Origin: Ramlibacter tataouinensis
GTDB taxonomy: Bacteria; Pseudomonadota; Gammaproteobacteria; Burkholderiales; Burkholderiaceae_C
Assembly (NCBI RefSeq): GCF_027941915.1
Contig: NZ_CP116009.1
Location: forward strand, 3,286,001-3,350,000
Length of the DNA stretch: 64,000 nucleotides
Direction of reading: 5' to 3'
Both the position numbers and the translations under genes were made by a program. Shown in pieces: positions 28,434 through 38,770 of the stretch; within the stretch, counting starts at the first letter, position 1, and each line of letters opens with the position of its first letter. The notes below the pieces were generated by a model. That model was not told the DNA's origin and did not search any database. It saw only the letters and a list, made by a program, of their open reading frames with translations.

Positions 28434-29855
28434 CTAGATGATTTTTCGGATGTCGACGAAATGGCCGTGCACGGCCGCGGCGGCGGCCATGGCGGGGCTG
28501 ACCAGGTGCGTGCGGCCGCCGGCTCCCTGGCGGCCTTCGAAGTTGCGGTTGCTGGTGGAGGCGCAGCGCTCGCCCGGCTCCAGCCGGTCGGCGTTCATGG
28601 CCAGGCACATCGAGCAGCCCGGCTCGCGCCACTCGAAGCCGGCCGCCTTGAAGATCTCGTGCAGGCCTTCGCGCTCGGCCTGCTCCTTCACCACGCCGGA
28701 GCCCGGCACCACCATGGCCAGCTTGACGTTCTTCGCGACTTTCTGCCCCAGTTTCTTGACCACCGACGCGGCCTCGCGCATGTCCTCGATGCGGCTGTTG
28801 GTGCACGAGCCGATGAACACCTTGTCGATGAAGATGTCGTCGATCGGCTTGCCGGGCTCCAGGCCCATGTAGGTCAGCGCGCGCTCGATCGCGCCGCGCT
28901 TGGTGGCGTCCTTCTCCTTGTCGGGGTCGGGCACGCGGGCGTCCACGCCCAGCACCATCTCGGGCGAGGTGCCCCAGGTCACCTGCGGGATGATCTGCGC
29001 CGCGTCCAGCTCGACCACCGTGTCGAACTTCGCGTCGGGATCGGAGTGCAGCGTGCGCCAGTAGGCGACCGCCTGCTCCCACTCGACGCCGGTCGGCGCG
29101 AGCGGCCGGCCCTTGACGTACTCGATGGTCTTGTCGTCCACCGCCACCATCCCGGCGCGGGCGCCGGCCTCGATCGCCATGTTGCAGACCGTCATGCGGC
29201 CTTCCATCGACAGCGAGCGGATCGCCGAGCCGCCGAACTCGATGGTGTAGCCGGTGCCGCCGGCGGTGCCGATCCGGCCGATGATGGCCAGCACGATGTC
29301 CTTGGCAGTCACGCCGCGGGCCAGCTGCCCCTCGACCTTGACCAGCATGTTCCTGGCCTTCTTGGCCAGCAGCGTCTGGGTGGCCAGCACGTGCTCGACC
29401 TCGCTGGTGCCGATGCCGTGTGCCAGCGCCCCGAACGCCCCGTGGGTGGAGGTGTGCGAGTCGCCGCAGACCACCGTCATGCCCGGCAGCGTGGCGCCCT
29501 GCTCGGGGCCGATCACGTGCACGATGCCCTGGCGCTTGGACAGGAACGGGAAGTAGGCGGCCGCGCCGAACTCGCCGATGTTGCGGTCCAGCGTGGTCAC
29601 CTGCTCCTTGCTGATCGGGTCGTCGATGCCGTCGTAACCGCGCTCCCAGCCCGTGGTGGGGGTGTTGTGGTCGGCCGTGGCCACCACCGAGCTGATGCGC
29701 CAGACCTTGCGGCCGGCCTCGCGCAGTCCTTCGAAGGCCTGCGGGCTGGTGACTTCGTGCACCAGGTGGCGGTCGATGTAGAGGATGGCCGTGCCGTCTT
29801 CCTCGGTGTGGATGACGTGCTCGTCCCAGATCTTGTCGTAGAGGGTGCGTCCCAT
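28434..29855 (-). CDS. leuC: 3-isopropylmalate dehydratase large subunit
   Basis: A 473-residue aconitase-superfamily subunit carrying the [4Fe-4S] cluster. Cluster Cys residues are in [14 protein letters not shown] and [12 protein letters not shown]; the substrate region includes [19 protein letters not shown]. The start is the ATG giving [14 protein letters not shown], preceded by GGAAG. The open frame extends upstream but without homology. It is the first gene of the leucine run; an AT-rich TAAAAT hexamer about 30 bp upstream on the minus strand could be a -10 element. Confidence 0.97.
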   Translation of the reverse strand: MGRTLYDKIWDEHVIHTEEDGTAILYIDRHLVHEVTSPQAFEGLREAGRKVWRISSVVATADHNTPTTGWERGYDGIDDPISKEQVTTLDRNIGEFGAAAYFPFLSKRQGIVHVIGPEQGATLPGMTVVCGDSHTSTHGAFGALAHGIGTSEVEHVLATQTLLAKKARNMLVKVEGQLARGVTAKDIVLAIIGRIGTAGGTGYTIEFGGSAIRSLSMEGRMTVCNMAIEAGARAGMVAVDDKTIEYVKGRPLAPTGVEWEQAVAYWRTLHSDPDAKFDTVVELDAAQIIPQVTWGTSPEMVLGVDARVPDPDKEKDATKRGAIERALTYMGLEPGKPIDDIFIDKVFIGSCTNSRIEDMREAASVVKKLGQKVAKNVKLAMVVPGSGVVKEQAEREGLHEIFKAAGFEWREPGCSMCLAMNADRLEPGERCASTSNRNFEGRQGAGGRTHLVSPAMAAAAAVHGHFVDIRKII

Positions 29856-30026
29856 GGCTGCTTCCGGCTGAACGTGCGATTTTATCGGCCAGGGTGGGGG
29901 ATGCTCTTGCGTAAGGGCACCCGGCGGGATTCGGACCGGCGCCCGCGTCCGCCCAGGCGGCTTTGATCTTGTTGACAGCGGCCGCAGCGAGCGCCGAGCA
30001 TGGCATGCCGGAAAGGAGACCCGACC

Positions 30027-30461
30027 ATGAAGCAGGCGCGCTGGCTTGTCGTTGCTGCGGCCCTGGCATGCACGGCCGCGGCGCAGGAGCGGCGCAACTG
30101 GTTCGACGATCCTTTCGTGCAGGTCACCGCCGCCCTGCCGGGCTGTCCGGTGCCCGCCCCGCCCGGCATGACCGAAGAGGAAATGCGGGCCGAGGCGCAC
30201 GTGCGGGCCCAGCACGGCACCAGTTGCTACCGGGTCGGCCGCTGCCGGCTGCCGAATTCCTACCTGTACGACAAGGAGCTGATCCCGCGCGTGGCGCAGT
30301 ACCTGCGCATGGATGGCCGCTTTGACGACACCAGCGTCTGGGTGGTGGGCGAGCGGCGGCTGGTCACGCTGATGGGTTGCGTGCGGACCCGCGAGCAGGC
30401 CGAGCAGATGGAAAAGGCGGTGCTGCTGGTCGATGACGTGATGGCGTGGCCAATTTCCTGA
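30027..30461 (+). CDS. Exported BON-domain-like protein
   Basis: A 144-residue protein with a short signal peptide ([20 protein letters not shown]). A Pro/Cys-containing middle region is followed by a C-terminal segment of about 55 residues resembling a BON domain ([46 protein letters not shown]). BON domains bind phospholipid or other envelope components. The ATG at 30027 is preceded by AAAGGAG. It is divergent from leuC and converges on gltA. The function is not known; four Cys residues in the mature part suggest disulfides. Confidence 0.65.
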   Translation: MKQARWLVVAAALACTAAAQERRNWFDDPFVQVTAALPGCPVPAPPGMTEEEMRAEAHVRAQHGTSCYRVGRCRLPNSYLYDKELIPRVAQYLRMDGRFDDTSVWVVGERRLVTLMGCVRTREQAEQMEKAVLLVDDVMAWPIS

Positions 30462-30570
30462 GCGTGGGCGCAGCCGCACCGCCGCGCTACCGGACCGGGC
30501 CCTGAGCCTCCCGACTCGGTCGATCGGGGAGCGGGGGCGAAGGCCTGACGGAGGACCCGCCCTGGAATGC

Positions 30571-30595
30571 AAAAAGGCCCGCCGAAGCGGGCCTT
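30571..30595 (-). terminator. Rho-independent terminator of gltA
   Basis: On the minus strand, stem AAGGCCCGC-TTCG-GCGGGCCTT (plus-strand bases 30574-30595) with a stable UUCG loop, followed by a run of T formed by the plus-strand A tract at 30571-30575. It lies 16 bp past the gltA stop. Confidence 0.9.
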
Positions 30596-30611
30596 CCTGG
30601 TGCAAGCCGGA

Positions 30612-31922
<1,311 letters not shown>

Positions 31923-31938
31923 CTCGGTTTCCTTCAAG

Positions 31939-32223
31939 TCAAATCGTTCGCGGCGGGGCTGGCGCGCGCAGCAGCTCCAGCAACCCGCGCACCTCGCTGC
32001 GGTCGAGCTCGCCGGCGGGCTCGCGCCGGCGCAGCAGCAGGTCCATCAATTCATTGTCCGACAGCTGCATCAGTTCCTCCAGCACCGCGCCCTGGCCGGG
32101 CGTGAGCCGGTTGCCGTGGCGGGCGAAGAAGCGCTCGAGCAGCAGGTCGTTCTCCAGCATGCCGCGGCGGCAGCGCCAGCGCAGCTTGCCGACCGCGTGT
32201 TCGTCGAGCAGGGCTTCGCCCAT
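31939..32223 (-). CDS. sdhE: Succinate dehydrogenase assembly factor SdhE
   Basis: A 94-residue SdhE/SDHAF2 family protein that promotes covalent attachment of FAD to SdhA. The diagnostic RGxxE motif is present in [16 protein letters not shown]. Length fits the family (about 85-95). It lies between sdhB (7 bp) and gltA, the usual place in betaproteobacteria. Confidence 0.92.
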   Translation of the reverse strand: MGEALLDEHAVGKLRWRCRRGMLENDLLLERFFARHGNRLTPGQGAVLEELMQLSDNELMDLLLRRREPAGELDRSEVRGLLELLRAPAPPRTI

Positions 32224-32230
32224 GGCGGCC

Positions 32231-32935
32231 TCAGACGGCCCGGCGGACCATCAGCTCCTTGATTTTGCCGATGGCCTGCGCCGGGTTCAGCCCCTTGGGG
32301 CAGACGTCCGTGCAGTTCATGATGGTGCGGCAGCGGAACAGGCGGTAGGGGTCTTCCAGGTTGTCGAGCCGCTCGCTGGTGGCCTGGTCGCGGCTGTCGG
32401 CCAGGAACCGGTAGGCCTGCAGCAGGCCGGCCGGGCCGACGAACTTGTCCGGGTTCCACCAGAAGCTGGGGCAGGCGGTGGAGCAGCTGGCGCACAGGAT
32501 GCACTCGTACAGGCCGTCGAGCTCCTCGCGCTCCGTCGGCGACTGCAGCCGCTCCTTCTCGGGCGGGATGCTGTCGTTGATCAGGTACGGCTTGATCGAG
32601 TGGTACTGCTTGAAGAAGTCGGTCATGTCCACGATCAGGTCGCGGACCACCGGCAGGCCCGGCAGCGGCTTCAGGACGATCGGGTCCTTCAGCGTGCGCA
32701 TGTTGGTCAGGCAGGCCAGCCCGTTCTTGCCGTTGATGTTCATGGCGTCCGAGCCGCACACGCCCTCGCGGCAGGAGCGCCGGAACGACAGGGTGGGGTC
32801 CTGCGCTTTGAGCTTCATCAGTGCGTCCAGCAGCATGCGCTCGTTGCCGTCCAGCTCGATCTCCACCGTCTGCATGTACGGCTTGGCGTCCTTGTCGGGG
32901 TCGTAGCGATAGATCTGGAAGGTGCGTTTCTGCAT
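32231..32935 (-). CDS. sdhB: Succinate dehydrogenase iron-sulfur subunit
   Basis: A 234-residue electron-transfer subunit of complex II. The [2Fe-2S] site is formed by Cys55, Cys60, Asp63 and Cys75 (SCREGVCGSDAMNINGKNG), the Asp being as in E. coli. The C-terminal domain carries CILCASCSTACPSFWW and TDVCPKGLNPAQAIGKIKEL for the [4Fe-4S] and [3Fe-4S] clusters. It follows sdhA by 65 bp. Confidence 0.97.
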   Translation of the reverse strand: MQKRTFQIYRYDPDKDAKPYMQTVEIELDGNERMLLDALMKLKAQDPTLSFRRSCREGVCGSDAMNINGKNGLACLTNMRTLKDPIVLKPLPGLPVVRDLIVDMTDFFKQYHSIKPYLINDSIPPEKERLQSPTEREELDGLYECILCASCSTACPSFWWNPDKFVGPAGLLQAYRFLADSRDQATSERLDNLEDPYRLFRCRTIMNCTDVCPKGLNPAQAIGKIKELMVRRAV

Positions 32936-33000
32936 GTTGGATCCGAAGTGAGTCTGCGGGCTTTGGCGCCGCGCGGGTAGTACGTGGGATTACGGGTGCT

Positions 33001-34809
33001 TCAGAAGGTACGGACCTTCGGGGGAACCGACTCCACGGTCAGCGGCTTCAGGTTCACCGGCTTGTAGCTCAGGCTGTTGCTGGCGCTGTGCCACAGCGTG
33101 TGCTTCATCCAGTTGGCGTCGTCGCGGCCGAGCGGCGCCTGCGGGTCGTCGGCCGGCCGCTCGTAGTCGCTGACCGTGTGGGCGCCGCGGCATTCCTTGC
33201 GCGCGGCCGCCGACACCATGGTGGCCTGGGCGCACTCGATCAGGTTCTCCACCTCCAGCGCCTCGACGCGGGCAGTGTTGAAGACCATCGAGTTGTCCTT
33301 CAGCGCGATGGCCTTGACGCGTTCGCGCAGCTCGGCGATGCGCACCACGCCCTCGTCCATGCTGGCCTGGGTGCGGAACACGCCGGCGTGCTTCTGCATG
33401 GAAGCGCGCATGTCGTTGGCCACGTCCTGCGCGTATTCGCCCGACTTGGCCGCATCCAGGCGCGCCAGGCGCGCCAGCGTGCGATCGGCGGCATCGGCGG
33501 GCAGCGGCTTGTGAGCCCTGCCATGGCGGAGGGATTCGACGATGTGGTCGCCGGCGGCGCGGCCGAACACCAGCAGGTCCAGCAGCGAGTTGGTGCCCAG
33601 CCGGTTGGCGCCGTGCACGCTGACGCAGGAGCACTCGCCCACCGCGTACAGGCCGTTGACCACCTGGTTGTGCACGCCGCCTTCCTGGACCACCACCTGG
33701 CCGTGGATGTTGGTGGGAACGCCGCCCATCTGGTAGTGGATGGTCGGCACCACCGGGATCGGCTCGCGGGTGATGTCCACGTTGGCGAAGTTGACGCCGA
33801 TCTCGTAGACCGAGGGCAGGCGCTTGTGGATGGTGTCGGCGCCCAGGTGGTCGAGCTTGAGCAGCACGTAGTCCTTGTTCGGGCCGCAGCCTCGGCCTTC
33901 CTTGATCTCCTGGTCCATCGAGCGGGAGACGAAGTCGCGCGGCGCCAGGTCCTTCAGCGTGGGCGCGTAGCGCTCCATGAAGCGCTCGCCATTGCTGTTG
34001 AGCAGGATGGCGCCTTCGCCGCGGCAGCCCTCGGTCAGCAGCACGCCGGCGCCGGCCACGCCGGTCGGGTGGAACTGCCAGAACTCCATGTCCTGCAGCG
34101 GGATGCCGGCGCGCGCCGCCATGCCCATGCCGTCGCCGGTGTTGATGAAGGCATTGGTCGAGGCCGCGAAGATGCGGCCGGCGCCGCCGGTGGCCAGCAG
34201 CGTGGTGCGGGCTTCCAGGATGTGCAGGTCGCCGGTTTCCATCTCCAGCGCGGTGACGCCGACCACGTCGCCCTCGGCGTCGCGGATCAGGTCGAGCGCC
34301 ATCCACTCGACGAAGAAGCTGGTGCGGGCCTTGACGTTCTGCTGGTACAGCGTGTGCAGCATGGCGTGCCCGGTGCGGTCGGCCGCGGCGCAGGCGCGCT
34401 GCACGGGCTTTTCGCCGTAGTTGGCGGTGTGGCCGCCGAACGGGCGCTGGTAGATCGTGCCGTCGGGGTTGCGGTCGAACGGCATGCCCATGTGCTCGAG
34501 GTCATAGACGACCTTCGGCGCCTCGCGGCACATGAACTCGATCGCGTCCTGGTCGCCGAGCCAGTCGCCGCCCTTGACCGTGTCGTAGAAGTGGTAGTGC
34601 CAGTTGTCCTCGGACATGTTGCCCAGCGAGGCGCCGATGCCGCCCTGGGCGGCCACCGTGTGCGACCGGGTGGGGAAGACCTTGGACAGCACGGCCACGT
34701 TGAGGCCGGCGCGCGCCAGCTGCAACGAAGCGCGCATGCCGGAGCCGCCCGCCCCGACGATCACGACGTCGAAGCGCCGGCGGGTGATGTTCTTGCTGCT
34801 GTATGCCAC
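33001..34809 (-). CDS. sdhA: Succinate dehydrogenase flavoprotein subunit, GTG start
   Basis: A 602-residue SdhA that oxidises succinate to fumarate with covalently bound FAD. The FAD motif is VVIVGAGGSGMRAS, and the FAD-linking His is His50 in FPTRSHTVAAQGG. Substrate residues are in QFHPTGVAGAGVLLTEG. The start is taken as GTG (34807-34809), because GGAGGA lies 9 bases upstream and the resulting N-terminus matches homologues; the open frame runs 14 codons further upstream into the sdhD end. It follows the sdhD stop by four bases. Confidence 0.96.
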   Translation of the reverse strand: MAYSSKNITRRRFDVVIVGAGGSGMRASLQLARAGLNVAVLSKVFPTRSHTVAAQGGIGASLGNMSEDNWHYHFYDTVKGGDWLGDQDAIEFMCREAPKVVYDLEHMGMPFDRNPDGTIYQRPFGGHTANYGEKPVQRACAAADRTGHAMLHTLYQQNVKARTSFFVEWMALDLIRDAEGDVVGVTALEMETGDLHILEARTTLLATGGAGRIFAASTNAFINTGDGMGMAARAGIPLQDMEFWQFHPTGVAGAGVLLTEGCRGEGAILLNSNGERFMERYAPTLKDLAPRDFVSRSMDQEIKEGRGCGPNKDYVLLKLDHLGADTIHKRLPSVYEIGVNFANVDITREPIPVVPTIHYQMGGVPTNIHGQVVVQEGGVHNQVVNGLYAVGECSCVSVHGANRLGTNSLLDLLVFGRAAGDHIVESLRHGRAHKPLPADAADRTLARLARLDAAKSGEYAQDVANDMRASMQKHAGVFRTQASMDEGVVRIAELRERVKAIALKDNSMVFNTARVEALEVENLIECAQATMVSAAARKECRGAHTVSDYERPADDPQAPLGRDDANWMKHTLWHSASNSLSYKPVNLKPLTVESVPPKVRTF

Positions 34810-34813
34810 TTGC

Positions 34814-35179
34814 TCAAATCCTCCAGAGCACTTGCATGGCCCAGCCGGCACAGCCGATGAGCCAAACGATCACGAACACCTGCAGGACCAGGCGCAGCCC
34901 CACCGGCTTGATGTAGTCCATCACCACGTCGCGCATGCCGACCCAGGCGTGCCAGGCCAGCGCGACGATCACGGCGAAGGTCAGCACCTTCATCCACTGG
35001 CTGGCGAAGATGCCGGCCCAGCTGTCGTAGCCGATGGGGCCGCTGCTGAACAGCACTTGCGCCAGCACGATGACCGTGAAGATCGCCATCAGGACGGCGG
35101 TGATGCGCTGGCTGAGCCAGTCGCGCAGGCCGTAATGCGCACCGGTGACGCTGCGGCGGGATCCGTAGTTGACTGCCAT
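34814..35179 (-). CDS. sdhD: Succinate dehydrogenase membrane anchor subunit
   Basis: A 121-residue protein with three membrane helices (about residues 28-46, 60-80 and 95-115). The haem/quinone region is visible as ALAWHAWVGMRDVVMDYIKP. With SdhC it anchors SdhAB and binds haem b and ubiquinone. The ATG at 35179 gives MAVNYGSRRSVTGAHYGLRD, the normal betaproteobacterial N-terminus. It lies 20 bp after sdhC. Confidence 0.93.
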   Translation of the reverse strand: MAVNYGSRRSVTGAHYGLRDWLSQRITAVLMAIFTVIVLAQVLFSSGPIGYDSWAGIFASQWMKVLTFAVIVALAWHAWVGMRDVVMDYIKPVGLRLVLQVFVIVWLIGCAGWAMQVLWRI

Positions 35180-35199
35180 GGTTTGTCTTCTTTCGCGAA

Positions 35200-35634
35200 T
35201 CAGTACACGCCGTACAGCTTGAGGCCCAGCACGACCGTGAGGACCACGGCCAGCACCAGCGTGACCTTGGCCGAGAAGCCGCCGCGCTGCTTGGTGACCG
35301 CGTCGTGGCTGATGTCCATCCAGACGTGGCGGACGCCGGCGATGAAGTGGTGCAGGTAGGACCAGATCAGGCCCAGGGCAACCAGCTTGACGAACCAGCC
35401 CGGCACGAAGCCGATGCCACTGCTGAAGGCGGCCGTGAAGCGGGCAAACGAAAGTTCCGATGACACCGAGGTGTCGAACATCCAGATGATGAAGGGCAGC
35501 AGCACGAACATCAGCGCGCCGCTGATGCGGTGCAGGATGGACACGCGACCGGGCGCCGGCAGGCGGTAGGTGGTCAGGTCCCTGAATGCGTTGATGTTCC
35601 GGAATTCCGGGCGCGGCTTCTGGGCAACGGACAT
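35200..35634 (-). CDS. sdhC: Succinate dehydrogenase cytochrome b556 subunit
   Basis: A 144-residue membrane subunit with three helices. The quinone-site segment GRVSILHRISGALMF and the haem ligand region LHHFIAGVRHVWMD are present. It is the first gene of sdhCDAB-sdhE-gltA. The ATG at 35634 gives MSVAQKPRPEFRNI. The 165-bp leader between it and the GntR gene holds a TAGAAT hexamer (35693-35698, minus strand) that could be a -10 element without a strong -35, and no copy of the palindrome seen upstream of mdh. Confidence 0.95.
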   Translation of the reverse strand: MSVAQKPRPEFRNINAFRDLTTYRLPAPGRVSILHRISGALMFVLLPFIIWMFDTSVSSELSFARFTAAFSSGIGFVPGWFVKLVALGLIWSYLHHFIAGVRHVWMDISHDAVTKQRGGFSAKVTLVLAVVLTVVLGLKLYGVY

Positions 35635-35799
35635 GGGGGATTGGCTTTCTCGAAGGTGTTGCGCGTGCCGCCACGAGGGCGGACAACCCAAAATTCTATT
35701 TCAACGCAACAACCGGACACGAATGCTGCGGATACTCAAGCATCGCGCAGTCCGCCTGGCGGCGTCGACGTACGTGCACTTGGCCCCGTGAGGCGGCGG

Positions 35800-36582
35800 T
35801 CAATTCAGCTCGTTGCGGTAGTGCCGGCTGTCGGTGCGGTACAGCCCGCGGCGCAGTTCCATCGGCACGTCGTTGTAGGTGTAGGCGATGCGCTCCACGC
35901 TCAGCAGCGGCGTGCCGCGCGGCACCCGCAGCAGCTGCGCCTGCTGGTCGTCGGCGGCCACGGCACGCAGCTTCTCCTCGGCGCGCACCATGCGCACGCC
36001 GAATTCCAGCTCGAACATGGCGTAGGTCGCGCCCTGGTAGCCGGCCATCTGCTCGGCGCCCAGGCCCTTGAAGGCCGCGCCCGGCAGCCAGAGGTCTTCC
36101 AGGATGGTGGGCTCGCCGGCGAACGACAGCACGCGGCGCACCTGCACCACGGCGTCGGAGGTGCGCAACCCGAGCGCGCGGGCCACCTCGGCCGAGGCGC
36201 GCGTGCGCCGGCACTCCAGGATGGCGCGCTCGGCCGCGCCGCCGGCGTCGCGGTCGCCGTTGTCGGGCACCAGCTTGAGGAACCGGTACTGCACGTGCTG
36301 CTCGGCGTGCGTCGCCACGAAAGTGCCCTTGCCCTGGCGGCGCACCAGCAGGTTGTCGGCGGCCAGCTCGTCGATGGCCTTGCGCACCGTGCCCTGGCTG
36401 ACGCGAAAGCGCGCGGCCAGGTCCATCTCGCTCGGGATGGCCTCGCCCGGCTTCCATTCGCCGGCCTGCAGGCTGCGCAGGATCAGGGTCTTGATCTGCT
36501 GGTACAGCGGGCTGAACGCCGGCCCCGCCAGGCCCGGCGCACTCTCGGCTGCGGTGTCGTCGATGGGGGGCAGGGCGGGCAT
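35800..36582 (-). CDS. GntR/HutC family transcriptional regulator
   Basis: A 260-residue regulator with an N-terminal winged helix-turn-helix (about residues 25-90; LYQQIKTLILRSLQAGEWKP, then RVSQGTVRKAIDELAADNLL and RRQGKGTFVA) and a C-terminal UTRA ligand-binding domain of the HutC subfamily ending in RRGLYRTDSRHY. The ATG at 36582 is chosen: an in-frame ATG at 36627 lies upstream of the predicted -10 box and inside the operator, so it is unlikely to be translated. The location between sdhC and divergent mdh suggests control of TCA-cycle genes and its own expression in response to a dicarboxylate or related metabolite (inference). Confidence 0.9.
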   Translation of the reverse strand: MPALPPIDDTAAESAPGLAGPAFSPLYQQIKTLILRSLQAGEWKPGEAIPSEMDLAARFRVSQGTVRKAIDELAADNLLVRRQGKGTFVATHAEQHVQYRFLKLVPDNGDRDAGGAAERAILECRRTRASAEVARALGLRTSDAVVQVRRVLSFAGEPTILEDLWLPGAAFKGLGAEQMAGYQGATYAMFELEFGVRMVRAEEKLRAVAADDQQAQLLRVPRGTPLLSVERIAYTYNDVPMELRRGLYRTDSRHYRNELN

Positions 36583-36606
36583 GGCGCGTGGCGTTCCGGA
36601 AGGTCG

Positions 36607-36634
36607 ATCATATCTTATATAAGACATAAGACAA
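36607..36634 (-). promoter_or_regulatory. Promoter of the GntR regulator gene
   Basis: Minus-strand TTGTCT (36629-36634) and TATGAT (36607-36612) with a 16-bp spacer. The 12-bp palindrome TCTTATATAAGA fills most of the spacer, so regulator binding would block this promoter, consistent with autorepression. The ATG at 36582 lies about 25 bp downstream of the -10. Confidence 0.65.
36612..36632. promoter_or_regulatory. Putative GntR operator between gntR and mdh
   Basis: Perfect palindrome TCTTATATAAGA (36613-36624). It is extended by a tandem 7-bp direct repeat ATAAGAC-ATAAGAC (36619-36632), so three half-sites are present. It overlaps the gntR promoter spacer and ends 3 bp before the mdh -35 hexamer. 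The same 14-mer (GTCTTATATAAGAT) recurs at 58753-58766. Confidence 0.7.
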
Positions 36635-36635
36635 G

Positions 36636-36665
36636 TTGACCCCGGCCATGGCGAGCGGGTACACT
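36636..36665 (+). promoter_or_regulatory. Promoter of mdh
   Basis: TTGACC (36636-36641) and TACACT (36660-36665) spaced by 18 bp, about 95 bp upstream of the mdh ATG. The palindromic operator lies immediately upstream of the -35. Confidence 0.6.
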
Positions 36666-36758
36666 CGCCGACTGTCCCGCGCGTGCGCCGCTCCTGCCGG
36701 CGCAGCCTGCCGCGCTGCCGCCGCGACCCATCGATTGATCCACTTTCGGAGAACCTCC

Positions 36759-37745
36759 ATGAGCAAGAAGCCCGTCCGCGTCGCCGTCACCGGCGCCGCC
36801 GGCCAGATCGGTTACGCCCTGCTGTTCCGCATCGCCTCCGGCGAGATGCTGGGCAAGGACCAGCCCGTGATCCTGCAGCTGCTCGAGATTCCGGATGAGA
36901 AGGCCCAAAAGGCGCTCAAGGGCGTGATGATGGAACTGGAGGACTGCGCGTTCCCGCTGCTGGCCGGCATGGAAGCCCACGCCGACCCGATGGCCGCCTT
37001 CAAGGACACCGACTACGCCCTGCTGGTGGGTGCCCGCCCGCGCGGCCCCGGCATGGAGCGCGCCGACCTGCTGGCCGCCAACGCCCAGATCTTCACCGCC
37101 CAGGGCAAGGCGCTGGACAAGGTGGCCTCGCGCAACGTCAAGGTGCTGGTGGTCGGCAACCCGGCCAACACCAACGCCTACATCGCCATGAAGAGCGCGC
37201 CTTCGCTGCCGCGCGAGAACTTCACGGCCATGCTGCGCCTGGACCACAACCGCGCCGCCTCGCAGATTGCTGCCAAGACCGGCGGCAAGGTCGGCGAGAT
37301 CGAGAAGCTGACGGTGTGGGGCAACCACTCGCCCACCATGTACGCCGACTACCGCTTCGCCACCATCGGCGGCAAGAGCGTCAAGGACGCGATCAACGAC
37401 CAGGTCTGGAACGCCGACGTGTTCCTGCCCACCGTGGGCAAGCGCGGCGCTGCCATCATCGAGGCGCGCGGCCTCTCGTCCGCCGCCTCGGCCGCCAATG
37501 CCGCCATCGACCACATGCGCGACTGGGCGCTGGGCAGCAACGGCAAGTGGGTCACCATGGGCGTGCCCTCCAACGGCGACTACGGCATCCCCAAGGACGT
37601 GATGTTCGGCTTCCCCGTCACCACCAAGGACGGCAAGTACGAGATCGTCAAGGGTCTCGAGATCGACGCCTTCAGCCAGGAGCGCATCAACAAGACGCTC
37701 CAGGAGCTGCAGGACGAGCAGGCCGGCGTCGCCCACCTGCTCTGA
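36759..37745 (+). CDS. mdh: Malate dehydrogenase
   Basis: A 328-residue NAD-dependent malate dehydrogenase of the LDH-like cytosolic type common in Burkholderiales. The NAD-binding loop is [19 protein letters not shown], substrate Arg residues are in [15 protein letters not shown], and the catalytic His is in [14 protein letters not shown]. The ATG at 36759 follows GGAGAACCTCC. The upstream in-frame extension is rejected because it would cover the promoter. The CitE-like gene follows by 13 bp, so both respond to the same promoter and operator. Confidence 0.97.
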   Translation: MSKKPVRVAVTGAAGQIGYALLFRIASGEMLGKDQPVILQLLEIPDEKAQKALKGVMMELEDCAFPLLAGMEAHADPMAAFKDTDYALLVGARPRGPGMERADLLAANAQIFTAQGKALDKVASRNVKVLVVGNPANTNAYIAMKSAPSLPRENFTAMLRLDHNRAASQIAAKTGGKVGEIEKLTVWGNHSPTMYADYRFATIGGKSVKDAINDQVWNADVFLPTVGKRGAAIIEARGLSSAASAANAAIDHMRDWALGSNGKWVTMGVPSNGDYGIPKDVMFGFPVTTKDGKYEIVKGLEIDAFSQERINKTLQELQDEQAGVAHLL

Positions 37746-37758
37746 TCGCGCGCCCGAG

Positions 37759-38745
37759 GTGAAGCAGCACCCCCGCGCGATCCTCCTCGGCGCCCAGGCG
37801 CGCACCGGCGGCCTGCCGGTGTGCGACCACTACAGCGGCGTCGAGGCGAGGATGCGCAAGAGCCTGCAGCTGCAGGCGGAGCTGGCGCAGGAGTTCGGCG
37901 CCTGTGTGTTCGACGTCTCGCTCGACTGCGAAGACGGCGCCCCGGTCGGCCGCGAGGCCGAGCACGCCGAGCTCGTCACCGAGCTGGTGCTGGGCGCCGC
38001 TGCCGGCGCCCGGGTGGCCGTGCGGGTCCATCCGGTGGACCACCCGGCCTTCGCGCAGGACGTGCAGACCATCGTCGGCCGCGCCGGCGCACGCCTGGCG
38101 CACGTGATGGTGCCCAAGGTGGAGTCCCTGCGCGATGTCGAGATCGCCGTGCGTGCGCTGGATGCCGCCGGTGCGCCGCAGCTGCCGCTGCATGCGCTGG
38201 TCGAGTCGCCGGCCGCGGTGCACCGGGCCTTCGACATCGCCGGCCATCCGCGCATCGAGTCGCTCAGCTTCGGGCTAATGGACTTCGTGTCGGCCCACGG
38301 CGGCGCCATCCCGGAAGAGGGCATGGGCGCACAGGGCCAGTTCACGCATCCGCTGGTCGTGCGCGCCAAGCTGGAGATCGCTTCGGCCTGCCACGCGCAC
38401 GGCAAGGTGCCCTCGCACTGCGTGGTGACCGAGTTCAAGGATGCCCAGGCGATGGAGACCGCCGCCCGGCGCGCCAGGTCGGAGTTCGGCTACACCCGCA
38501 TGTGGAGCATCCACCCGGACCAGATCCGGCCCATCCTGAAGGCGATGTCGCCCAGCGAAGGCGAGATCGCCCAGGCGGCGCGCCTGCTGCAGCAGGCCGA
38601 GAGCGCCGACTGGGCGCCGATCAGCTTCGACGGCAAGCTGCACGACCGCGCCAGCTACCGCTTCCACTGGCAGGTGCTGGAGCGCGCCCATGCCACCGGC
38701 GCGCGGCTGCCGGCGCAGGCGCAGCCCTGGTTTGCCGGACCCTGA
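37759..38745 (+). CDS. HpcH/HpaI aldolase / CitE-like protein
   Basis: A 328-residue CitE-family TIM-barrel protein with a GTG start after CGAGG. Family residues are seen in DVSLDCEDGAPVG (acidic metal site), VRVHPVDHPAF (Arg), MVPKVESLRDVEIAV, HALVESPAAVHRAF and SFGLMDFVSAHGG. It resembles the citrate lyase beta subunit / malyl-CoA lyase group but no other citrate lyase subunits are nearby. It is cotranscribed with mdh and precedes acnB, so a role with C4/C6 acids or their CoA esters is likely, though the substrate is not known. Confidence 0.82.
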   Translation: MKQHPRAILLGAQARTGGLPVCDHYSGVEARMRKSLQLQAELAQEFGACVFDVSLDCEDGAPVGREAEHAELVTELVLGAAAGARVAVRVHPVDHPAFAQDVQTIVGRAGARLAHVMVPKVESLRDVEIAVRALDAAGAPQLPLHALVESPAAVHRAFDIAGHPRIESLSFGLMDFVSAHGGAIPEEGMGAQGQFTHPLVVRAKLEIASACHAHGKVPSHCVVTEFKDAQAMETAARRARSEFGYTRMWSIHPDQIRPILKAMSPSEGEIAQAARLLQQAESADWAPISFDGKLHDRASYRFHWQVLERAHATGARLPAQAQPWFAGP

Positions 38746-38770
38746 AATCGACGACCCCCAGGAGACACCC

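Noticed and set aside
28291-30069. A 592-codon minus-strand frame covering leuC and the small lipoprotein
   Set aside because: Only its last 43 codons make a sensible protein (the lipoprotein); the rest is in a different frame from leuC and is low-complexity.
36583-36627. Upstream ATG (36627) as the GntR gene start
   Set aside because: It lies upstream of the predicted -10 and inside the palindromic operator, so a transcript from that promoter would not contain it.
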